NCBI GenBank assembly: GCA_003451935.1 | Contig: DMJA01000258.1 | Location: forward strand, 1-6,162 | DNA length: 6,162 nt | Direction of reading: 5' to 3' | Source: Verrucomicrobiota bacterium | GTDB lineage: Bacteria; Verrucomicrobiota; Kiritimatiellia; CAIQIC01; Lenti-01 | Shown: positions 1 to 5,063 of the stretch, in pieces | How positions within the stretch are numbered: position 1 is the first letter of the stretch | How the letters are laid out: the number at the start of each line of letters is the position of its first letter | Program-made: the position numbers and the translations under genes | The notes under the pieces: generated by a model | What the model saw: the letters and a program-made list of their open reading frames with translations, nothing else | Told to the model about the DNA's origin: nothing | Databases searched by the model: none

Positions 1-64
1 CGGCAAATCCCTCGATCTCTCCTCCCCCCTCCCTCCCGATTGGCCACATTCCCTCTCCACTTGA
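1..64 (+). CDS. C-terminal end of a probable RluA-family RNA pseudouridine synthase (5' part outside window)
   Basis: Only the last 20 or so codons are visible, in the frame starting at position 2 and ending with TGA at 62-64. They read GKSLDLSSPLPPDWPHSLST. This alone would not be recognisable. A near-identical peptide end occurs again at 1304-1417, where more sequence is present and reads RPRHWLHASRLIASHPATGR before the shared part. That longer string has the look of the RluA/RluD C-terminus (LHA..L...HP.TG......PLP.D). The gene would modify uridines in rRNA or tRNA. The family call is made from memory of that motif, and the catalytic domain lies outside the window. No terminator is visible after the stop; the following bases are a TTGGAT repeat array. 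Confidence 0.55.
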   Translation, partial: GKSLDLSSPLPPDWPHSLST

Positions 65-66
65 AC

Positions 67-108
67 ATTGGATATTGGATGTTGGTTATTGGATATTGAG
101 ATTTGGTG
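67..108 (+). repeat. Degenerate 7-bp tandem array, unit ATTGGAT
   Basis: Six consecutive heptamers can be read: ATTGGAT, ATTGGAT, GTTGGTT, ATTGGAT, ATTGAGA, TTTGGTG. The array begins 3 bp after the stop of the upstream gene and lies in the otherwise gene-free stretch before fic. It is AT-rich against a GC-rich background. It could be simple-sequence expansion or a protein-binding array; nothing in the sequence decides between them. The rest of the gap (109-170) shows no recognisable signal. Confidence 0.75.
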
Positions 109-170
109 GAGACCCGACGCCCTCGCCGGGCATTTCCCCTGCCTGAAACTCGGGATTGACCTTGAGATGG

Positions 171-201
171 ATTTGGATATATTTGGATATGAATATGGAT
201 A
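171..201 (+). repeat. Left TGGAT iteron array overlapping the fic start
   Basis: ATTTGGATAT occurs twice in perfect tandem (171-180, 181-190) and is followed by GAATATGGAT. TGGAT cores begin at 174, 184 and 196, giving spacings of 10 and 12 bp. The last unit supplies an ATGGAT that may be the fic start codon. A sister array with the same spacing lies after fic at 1271-1301 (24 of 31 positions identical, no gaps). Roughly helical spacing would suit binding on one DNA face, possibly by the winged helix of the Fic protein itself; this role is speculation. Confidence 0.75.
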
Positions 202-1235
202 CCCCCGTCATCAAAATCAGCCCGGAAATGCTTCGGCTTGTCGCCGCCATCGACGAATTCAAAGGTTCGTGGAAGGCCTTGCAGAACATCGCGCCAGACC
301 GATTGAGCCTGCTCCGCAAAGTGGCCACCATCGAATCGGTCGGATCGTCCACCCGCATCGAAGGCGTGAAACTGACCGACGGCGAAATCGAACGCCTGTT
401 GTCCGGCACTGGCTTGAAACGCTTCCGGTCCCGGGACGAGCAGGAAGTGGCGGGCTATGCCGAGGCCATGAACCTGATCTTCGAGTCCTACCGCGACATC
501 CCGATTACCGAAAACCACATCCGGCAATTGCACCAAATTTTGCTGAAGCATTCGTCCAAGGACACGCGGCATCGCGGCGAATACAAAAAACTGCCCAACC
601 ACGTGGAAGCCTTCGAAGAGAACGGGAAAAGCGTCGGGGTGATCTTCGAGACCGCCACGCCATTCGACACTCCGCGCAAGATGGCAGAGCTGGTGGAATG
701 GTTCGACCGCGAGACCCGCGCCAACCGCCATCATATCCTCATCTTGATCGCCGTGTTCATCGTGCATTTTCTGGCCATCCATCCCTTCCAGGATGGCAAC
801 GGCCGCTTGTCCCGCGTCTTGACCACGCTATGCCTGATGCGGGCCGGGTATCTTTACGCGCCCTACTGTTCTCTGGAGCGCGTAATCGAAGAACACAAGG
901 ACCGGTACTATCTCACCTTGCGCCGGGCGCAAGCCACTCTCTACACCAGCAACGCCCGGCTGGGCGTCTGGCTCTTGTTCTTCCTTCAATCGCTCAATAA
1001 TCAGGTGAACGTCTTGGCTGGAAAATTGGGACGGGAGAAAGATCTGCTGGAAATCCCCAAGCTCTCGCAGGACATCCTCGCCGCCGCGCGAGAACAAGGC
1101 CGCATCACCGTCCGGGATCTTTGCCGCCTGACCGGCGCCAACCGGAACACGATCAAAGCCCACCTGAAAGAACTGGTTCGGCAAAAGAAACTTTTCCGCG
1201 AAGGCACCGGAAAAGGTTCTTGGTATCGGCTGTGA
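189..1235 (+). CDS. Fic-family protein AMP-transferase with N-terminal inhibitory helix and C-terminal winged helix
   Basis: Fic enzymes transfer AMP (or another nucleotide-derived group) from a nucleotide cofactor to hydroxyl side chains of target proteins. With the start at ATG 189 the protein has 348 residues. It carries the full catalytic motif HPFQDGNGRLSR at residues 198-209, with His198 as the expected catalytic base. An inhibitory helix motif of the (S/T)xxxE(G/N) type is present as STRIEG (residues 54-59). Its glutamate, Glu58, normally blocks ATP binding, so this is a class II, self-restrained Fic needing no separate antitoxin. Residues from about 306 form a winged-helix-like DNA-binding domain (TVRDLCRLTGANRNTIKAHL). 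ATG 195 is an equally good start. The upstream TTG at 156 would only add repeat-encoded residues (WIWIYLD). No Shine-Dalgarno is clear. The gene looks less GC-rich than its neighbours and lies between two copies of another gene's 3' end, both pointing to acquisition. The target protein cannot be inferred. Confidence 0.93.
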   Translation: MNMDTPVIKISPEMLRLVAAIDEFKGSWKALQNIAPDRLSLLRKVATIESVGSSTRIEGVKLTDGEIERLLSGTGLKRFRSRDEQEVAGYAEAMNLIFESYRDIPITENHIRQLHQILLKHSSKDTRHRGEYKKLPNHVEAFEENGKSVGVIFETATPFDTPRKMAELVEWFDRETRANRHHILILIAVFIVHFLAIHPFQDGNGRLSRVLTTLCLMRAGYLYAPYCSLERVIEEHKDRYYLTLRRAQATLYTSNARLGVWLLFFLQSLNNQVNVLAGKLGREKDLLEIPKLSQDILAAAREQGRITVRDLCRLTGANRNTIKAHLKELVRQKKLFREGTGKGSWYRL

Positions 1236-1270
1236 AGCCATTTGCGACTGCTTACCGACAACGCCACCCA

Positions 1271-1301
1271 ATATGGATATTTATGGATGATATTATGGAT
1301 A
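1271..1301 (+). repeat. Right TGGAT iteron array after fic
   Basis: TATGGAT occurs at 1272-1278, 1282-1288 and 1294-1300, the same 10 and 12 bp spacing as in the left array, at an offset of exactly 1100 bp. It lies 35 bp after the fic stop and abuts the duplicated gene end that follows. Two ATGGAT units are in frame with that gene fragment, so they could serve as start codons for a 44-codon remnant ORF (1283-1417). Bases 1236-1270 hold nothing recognisable. Confidence 0.75.
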
Positions 1302-1303
1302 GT

Positions 1304-1417
1304 CTCCGCCCCCGCCACTGGCTCCACGCCTCCCGCCTCATCGCCTCCCACCCCGCCACCGGCCGCTCCCTCGACCTCTCCTGCCCCCTGCCCCCCGATT
1401 GGCCACCAACCGCCTGA
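1304..1417 (+). pseudogene. 3' fragment of an RluA-family pseudouridine synthase gene
   Basis: About 37 codons ending at TGA 1415-1417 read RPRHWLHASRLIASHPATGR and then SLDLSCPLPPDWPPTA. This fits the RluA/RluD C-terminal signature (LHA..L...HP.TG..., then PLP.D). No catalytic domain (HRLDR..SG) precedes it: fic and the TGGAT array are directly upstream, so this is a gene remnant. It repeats the gene end seen at 1-64. Its stop overlaps the next start as TGATG, which suggests that the intact gene was once translationally coupled to the radical SAM gene behind it. The family call rests on motif memory only. Chance similarity is made unlikely by the second copy in the same frame. Confidence 0.6.
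1360..1406 (+). repeat. Right copy of the direct repeat flanking fic (left copy 1-47)
   Basis: Positions 1-47 and 1360-1406 align without gaps with 40 of 47 bases identical, including an exact 13-base end CCCGATTGGCCAC. Both copies encode the same peptide end in the same frame, with 13 of 15 residues identical from the shared glycine onward. The left copy may extend beyond the window. After the repeat the two sequences diverge at once. Confidence 0.85.
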
Positions 1418-1860
1418 TGCCTGATTCCGTCCCCATCCTGATTGCCGCCATCAATGCGCGGCACAGCCACGCGTCGATGGGCGCACGTTGCCTCCTCGCC
1501 AACATGGGCGATCTGCGAACGCAAACCAAACTGCTTGAATTCACCATCCAGCAGTCCGCCGCCGAAATCGCCGACGCCATCGTTGCGCGGAATCCCAAAA
1601 TCCTCGGCCTCGGCGTCTACATCTGGAACACCGCGCGCGTGGCCGAACTCCTCCCCCTCCTGCGCCACAAATCGCCGCAATTGAAAATCGTTTTGGGCGG
1701 ACCGGAGATTTTAGACAACGTTCCTCCGACACCTTCGTCGGGCGGCTGTTCGCCGGAGCGCGGCCATCTTGGCCGCTCCGAATGCGGGCAGGATGCCCGC
1801 GCTCCCAACGGAAACAGCCCGGACGACTCGGAGAGCCGTCCCTACCTTCCCATCCTGTAA
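1417..1860 (+). pseudogene. Truncated cobalamin-binding radical SAM protein (only the B12-binding domain remains)
   Basis: The reading frame from ATG 1417 starts MPDSVPILIAAINARHSHAS and runs through a Rossmann-like segment (PKILGLGVYIWNT, residues about 65-77) to KIVLGGPEI (residues 90-98). This matches the N-terminal cobalamin-binding domain of B12-dependent radical SAM proteins, probably the DUF4080-containing group. After residue 98 the frame runs into hairpin repeats that encode unrelated residues until TAA at 1858-1860. The radical SAM domain (expected CxxxCxxC) and the C-terminal part are absent, so several hundred residues are missing and the product should be inactive. Upstream, the start overlaps the stop of the RluA-like fragment (TGATG). 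The radical SAM gene downstream at 1883 is a different family and is not its missing half. Confidence 0.8.
1726..1841. repeat. Mosaic of short hairpin repeats
   Basis: A chain of inverted repeats fills this stretch. The arms are CCGAC/GTCGG (1726-1730, 1737-1741); GGCG/CGCC (1741-1744, 1751-1754); a bulged 11-bp pair ending TGGCCGCTCCG (1754-1766, 1770-1780); the perfect GCGGGCA/TGCCCGC around GGA (1784-1800); and GGACG/CGTCC (1821-1825, 1837-1841). The string resembles interspersed repeats I recall from Verrucomicrobiota-type genomes, where it often yields spurious peptides such as GRMPALP. It begins about 15 bp after the recognisable end of the truncated radical SAM gene and probably marks the deletion or insertion joint. 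No coding function is likely. Confidence 0.75.
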
Positions 1861-1877
1861 ATCCCGTGAATCCTGTC
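1851..1877 (+). repeat. Three 9-bp tandem repeats, consensus AATCCTGTN
   Basis: Units are CATCCTGTA (1851-1859), AATCCCGTG (1860-1868) and AATCCTGTC (1869-1877). The array directly follows the hairpin mosaic, provides the stop codon of the truncated reading frame, and ends 5 bp before the start of the next gene. It therefore occupies the place where a ribosome binding site would be expected. It looks like part of the same class of interspersed intergenic repeats. Confidence 0.75.
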
Positions 1878-1882
1878 TAAAA

Positions 1883-2821
1883 ATGGATCTTTCTTCCTAC
1901 ACCCCCTGCCGCCTCTGTCCGCGCCAATGCGCAACGGACCGCCTCGCGGGCGTTCCCGGCGTCTGCGGCGAGACCGCCGAGCTGCGCATCGCTTCCTACG
2001 GCCCGCACATGGGCGAGGAGCCCTGCTTCAGCGGCACGCGCGGCTCCGGCGCGATCTTCTTCTCCGGCTGCCCCTGCCACTGCTTCTTCTGCCAGAATTG
2101 GCAAATCTCCAACGCGCACGGAAAGGGCGACGCCTTTTCGCCCGATGAATTCCATCGCCTCGCCCTCGGCCTGATCGAGCTGGGCGTGCACAATCTAAAC
2201 TTCGTCACGCCGGACCACTTCTGGCCGCACATCGAAGCGCTCTGCGCCCGGTTGCGCGACGAAGGTGTCAAAATCCCGTTCCTTTTCAATTCCTCGGGCT
2301 ACCAATTGCCCTCGATGATCTCGCGCTACGCCGCGCAAATGGACATCTTCCTGCCCGACTTCAAGTTTGCCGATCCCGTTTTGGCCCGCCTCGTCATGCG
2401 CGACGAGCGCTATCCCGAGATCGCCCTCGAATCCCTGCGCCTGATGGTCGCCGAAAAGGGCTTCCTCGAGCCGTTCGACCCGACCGGCACGGACCTCGCC
2501 CAGCGCGGCGTGCTCGTGCGGCACCTAGTCTTGCCCGAAAGCATCGAGAACACCCTGCGCGTCCTCGATCTGCTCCGCGAAGAATTCGGCCGCTGGCTGC
2601 CATTGTCGCTGATGAGCCAATACACACCGATCCCCGCCGCCCAGAGCCGGCCTCCCTTCGACCGACATCTCTCCGCGGCGGAATACCAGACCGCCGTCGA
2701 CCATGCGCAGGAGCTCGGCTTCGAGAATCTCCTCATCCAGCCCCTCGCCGCCACCGACGACTTCCTCCCCGACTTCGAAAAGCCCCGCCCTTTTCGCGGC
2801 AACCCTCCGCCCGAGCCATAA
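1883..2821 (+). CDS. PflX-type radical SAM protein (pyruvate formate-lyase activating enzyme-like)
   Basis: This 312-residue protein belongs to the PflX-like group of radical SAM proteins (COG1313), relatives of glycyl-radical activating enzymes whose substrate is unknown. An N-terminal cysteine set, C9-x2-C12-x3-C16-x11-C28, may hold a second Fe-S cluster. The SAM-cluster motif is C63-PCH-C67-FF-C70, followed by QNW, inside the typical context EEPCFSGTRGSG...FFSGC. C65 adds an unusual extra cysteine within the motif. The middle (NLNFVTPDHF, FNSSGY, DIFLPDFKFAD) fits the TIM-barrel core, and SLMSQYTPIP near residue 245 is also family-typical. ATG 1883 is chosen because the frame upstream to 1769 encodes only hairpin-repeat peptide. 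The gene follows the repeats and the broken B12 radical SAM gene. Its stop lies 4 nt from the 3' end of the convergent tRNA. Confidence 0.9.
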   Translation: MDLSSYTPCRLCPRQCATDRLAGVPGVCGETAELRIASYGPHMGEEPCFSGTRGSGAIFFSGCPCHCFFCQNWQISNAHGKGDAFSPDEFHRLALGLIELGVHNLNFVTPDHFWPHIEALCARLRDEGVKIPFLFNSSGYQLPSMISRYAAQMDIFLPDFKFADPVLARLVMRDERYPEIALESLRLMVAEKGFLEPFDPTGTDLAQRGVLVRHLVLPESIENTLRVLDLLREEFGRWLPLSLMSQYTPIPAAQSRPPFDRHLSAAEYQTAVDHAQELGFENLLIQPLAATDDFLPDFEKPRPFRGNPPPEP

Positions 2822-2825
2822 ATAC

Positions 2826-2902
<77 letters not shown>

Positions 2903-2914
2903 GTATGGACAGGA

Positions 2915-2943
2915 AGCATACAAAAGCCGGCGGCCGTTTTCAA
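2915..2943 (-). promoter_or_regulatory. Sigma70-type promoter of the tRNA-Arg gene
   Basis: On the minus strand TTGAAA (2938-2943) is followed after 17 bp by TATGCT (2915-2920). A start about 7 bp beyond the -10 box would fall near 2907, leaving a 5' leader of roughly five bases before the tRNA. Spacing and placement are ideal for a strong stable-RNA promoter. Confidence 0.65.
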
Positions 2944-2981
2944 AGTTTACTTCCCGCGTTCATTGGGCTATTCAACTGCCC

Positions 2982-4451
2982 ATGAATTTGGCATCTGGCA
3001 TCGCCCCCGATTGGTTCCCGCGTGCGCAACAAACCGATGGCCAAGCCCGGCCCTTTCCCTGCGGCATTTGCGAAGCGCCCCCCTCCCCTCCCGCCGCCGC
3101 CTTCACGGAGCGCCATTTGCAGTGCGTCTGGGCGGATGACCGCCTGCGACCGCAAATGCTCGCCACCGCCTCCGGCGAACGCGTGCAGGTGGAGCATCCC
3201 GGCGAATGGAACACCGGCCCCGGCCCTGATTTCCTCAACGCCGCGCTGCGCGTGGGTCCCGAACTGCGGCGCCTCACGGGCGACGTCGAAATCCACATCC
3301 GGCCCGGTGATTGGCAGCGGCACCGGCACGCCGAGGATCCGCGCTACCGCCACGTCTGTGCCCATGTCGCCTTTTACCCCGGCACACTCCCCGACGCCGA
3401 ACTGCCCGCCGGCGCGCTGCAGATCGCGCTGCGCCCCGCGCTGGACGCGCTTCCCGATTTCTCCTTCGACAACATCGATCTGATGGCCTATCCCGTCGCC
3501 GCACGCGCCACGCCCCCGCCCTGCCGCGAGGCGATGTCGCGCCTGACACCCGCTCAACGCGGCGCGGCGCTCGACGCCGCCGGCGAGACGCGCCTGCGCC
3601 GCCGCGCCGAACTCCTGCAATCCGCCATGCTCGACCGCGGCCCCGCGCAGGTGATCTACGAAGAAGTCATGGCCGCCTTGGGCTACCGCCCCAACAAGGC
3701 GCCGTTCCGGCGTCTCGCGCGACTCCTGCCCCTTGATCGCCTGCGCGAAAAATCCGCCGGCGATCCCATCCGCGCGTATTCCCTCCTGATGGGCTGCGCC
3801 TCGCTCCTGCCCGACCCATCCTCCCGCCGCGCGTGGGACGACGAAACCAAATCCTTCATCCGCCGCTGCTGGGATGCATGGTGGCCGCTGTCCGACGAAT
3901 TTCTGTCCCGCCGGATTCCGCGTTCCAACTGGACCATGGCCGGCATTCGGCCAGCCAACCGCCCCGAGCGGCGCCTGATGGCCGCTGCGTTGCTCTTTGC
4001 CGCCTCGCCGAGCCTCCCCGAACGCATCGCGGCCATTGCTCAAAATCCTCAAGGCGTCCCCGCCGATCAGTTGCTCGGCCTGTTTGACCTGCCCGACGCG
4101 CCCTATTGGGCCAAGCGGCTCTCGTTCTCTTCCTCGCCTGCGAAAGAGCCCGTGACGCTGGTCGGAAAATCCCGCGCGCAGGCCATCCTCGTGAATCTGC
4201 TCCTGCCCGCGTTCGCCGCGATGGGCGCGCCCGCCGAGGCGTGGAAATCCCTGCTCAATACCCTACCCGCCGAAGAATCCAATGAACTGATCAAGCAGAC
4301 CGCCCTGCGGCTTTTCGGACAGGATCACACGCCCCGCCTGTATCGCTCCGGACTGCGCCGCCAAGGGCTCATCCAGATCCACCACGACTACTGCCTCGGC
4401 GACCGCTCCCTCTGCGCCGCCTGCCCCTTCCCCAAGATTCTGAAATCCTGA
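2982..4451 (+). CDS. DUF2851 family protein
   Basis: This 489-residue protein matches the DUF2851 family, whose function is unknown. The family core begins near residue 46 (RHLQCVWADDRLRP) and holds the conserved blocks VEHPGEWNTGPGPDF (residues 70-84) and GDVEIHIRPGDWQRHRH (100-116). Asp83 followed by Glu103-x-His105 is arranged like a PD-(D/E)xK nuclease core, which is my inference. The C-terminus has CLGDRSLCAACPF (cysteines 471, 478, 481), a possible metal or Fe-S site. The first 45 residues are Pro/Ala-rich and not recognisable. ATG 2982 is taken because the next in-frame Met comes inside the conserved core. No Shine-Dalgarno is visible; the start codon lies in a bulged inverted repeat (2959-2986). 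The gene is transcribed divergently from the tRNA, 79 bp apart. Confidence 0.88.
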   Translation: MNLASGIAPDWFPRAQQTDGQARPFPCGICEAPPSPPAAAFTERHLQCVWADDRLRPQMLATASGERVQVEHPGEWNTGPGPDFLNAALRVGPELRRLTGDVEIHIRPGDWQRHRHAEDPRYRHVCAHVAFYPGTLPDAELPAGALQIALRPALDALPDFSFDNIDLMAYPVAARATPPPCREAMSRLTPAQRGAALDAAGETRLRRRAELLQSAMLDRGPAQVIYEEVMAALGYRPNKAPFRRLARLLPLDRLREKSAGDPIRAYSLLMGCASLLPDPSSRRAWDDETKSFIRRCWDAWWPLSDEFLSRRIPRSNWTMAGIRPANRPERRLMAAALLFAASPSLPERIAAIAQNPQGVPADQLLGLFDLPDAPYWAKRLSFSSSPAKEPVTLVGKSRAQAILVNLLLPAFAAMGAPAEAWKSLLNTLPAEESNELIKQTALRLFGQDHTPRLYRSGLRRQGLIQIHHDYCLGDRSLCAACPFPKILKS

Positions 4452-4476
4452 GAGCCATGATACCCCAACCACCATC

Positions 4477-4549
4477 GCCGCGTGCGGGCACGCGGCCTAC
4501 AACAAAACGTTCAGTTTTCCAAGATGTAGGCCCGGTGCCCCCACCGGGC
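4477..4549. repeat. REPIN-like inverted pair of GC hairpins
   Basis: Hairpin one has arms GCCGCGTGC/GCACGCGGC (4477-4485, 4488-4496) and ends in GGCCTAC (4494-4500). Hairpin two starts with GTAGGCC (4526-4532) and has arms GCCCGGTG/CACCGGGC around CCCC (4530-4549). The two units face each other as inverted repeats. The spacer between them holds a small AAAAC/GTTTT pair (4504-4508, 4514-4518). This is the layout of REP pairs (BIME/REPIN), which are mobilised in trans by RAYT transposases; none is visible here. It fills most of the 112-bp gap after the DUF2851 gene and could also stop or protect its mRNA end. Confidence 0.75.
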
Positions 4550-4563
4550 GGATTGTCATTCCC

Positions 4564-5010
4564 ATGAAGCCAGCCCCCGTCCGCATTTATTGCCACCGCT
4601 TTTCGTTCCCGCCTGGAGCGGAAGACGAAAACCGGCACGTGAACAACATCGAATATGTCCGGATGCTGCAGGAGTCGGCCATCGCCCACACCCGGCAGAA
4701 CGGCTGGGCGCCCGAAGAACTGCACGAACGAGGCTGGACCTGGGTCGTTCGTTCGCACTTCATCGAATATCTCCAGCCCTGCCAGGCGGGCGAGGAAGTC
4801 GCGCTCTACACCTGGGTCTCGAACTTCCAGAAGATCCGCTCGCTGCGCAAATACCGCTTCGTGCGCATCTCCGACGGCACCGTCCTCGCGAACGCGCAGA
4901 CGGACTGGGTCTTCCTTGATTTCCGAAAGGGGCGGCCCATGGCCATTCCGCCCGAGGTCCTCGCGGCTTACGTCGTCGTCCCCGAGGAAGAAGAACGCCT
5001 GATCCGCTGA
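4564..5010 (+). CDS. Acyl-CoA thioesterase, 4HBT hotdog fold
   Basis: The 148-residue length is typical of single-domain 4-hydroxybenzoyl-CoA thioesterase/YbgC-like enzymes, which hydrolyse acyl-CoA thioesters and work as oligomers in the cytosol. The signature is in EDENRHVNNIEYVRMLQES (residues 20-38): Asp21 is the likely catalytic acid, followed by HVNN (25-28) and then the long hotdog helix. The rest gives the expected strands (FIEYLQPCQAGEEVALYTWV, KYRFVRISDGTVLANAQTDW). The substrate cannot be predicted. ATG 4564 lies 14 bp after the GC hairpin pair and has no clear Shine-Dalgarno. The last codons ERLIR and the stop sit inside the hairpin shared with the convergent ilvN end. Confidence 0.88.
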   Translation: MKPAPVRIYCHRFSFPPGAEDENRHVNNIEYVRMLQESAIAHTRQNGWAPEELHERGWTWVVRSHFIEYLQPCQAGEEVALYTWVSNFQKIRSLRKYRFVRISDGTVLANAQTDWVFLDFRKGRPMAIPPEVLAAYVVVPEEEERLIR

Positions 5011-5025
5011 CGCGGATCAGGCGTT
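4994..5025. terminator. Hairpin terminator between convergent thioesterase and ilvN genes
   Basis: A perfect 14-bp inverted repeat (AACGCCTGATCCGC, 4994-5007; its complement 5012-5025) encloses the 4-base loop TGAC. On the minus strand it is followed by a pyrimidine run (CTTCTTCC), so it best suits termination of the ilvBN transcript. On the plus strand there is no T tract. The thioesterase stop codon is the loop itself, and its last codons form the left arm. The minus-strand hairpin begins about 38 bp after the ilvN stop. Confidence 0.75.
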
Positions 5026-5063
5026 GGCGCAGGATGAAGAATCCCGCCCGGATTGAACCTGCC

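Noticed and set aside
156..188. Upstream TTG start for fic
   Set aside because: The added residues come from the TTTGGATAT tandem repeat, and TTG is a weaker start than the ATGs at 189 and 195.
68..1000. 310-codon plus-strand reading frame overlapping fic
   Set aside because: Arg/Pro/His-rich out-of-frame translation with no family motif; the fic frame carries the complete Fic motif.
189..1235. fic as half of a toxin-antitoxin pair
   Set aside because: No small antitoxin gene is adjacent, and the protein carries its own inhibitory helix motif (STRIEG).
1769..1882. Possible 38-residue N-terminal extension of the PflX-type protein
   Set aside because: It is encoded by the hairpin mosaic and the 9-bp repeats; family members start close to the CRLCP cysteine motif, as ATG 1883 gives.
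1417..2821. Broken B12-binding ORF and PflX gene as two halves of one frameshifted radical SAM gene
   Set aside because: The downstream protein has a complete family-specific N-terminus and belongs to a different radical SAM group, and repeats separate the two.
2940..4052. 370-codon minus-strand reading frame opposite the DUF2851 gene
   Set aside because: Gly/Ala/Arg-rich antisense shadow typical of GC-rich DNA; the plus-strand frame has the conserved DUF2851 blocks.
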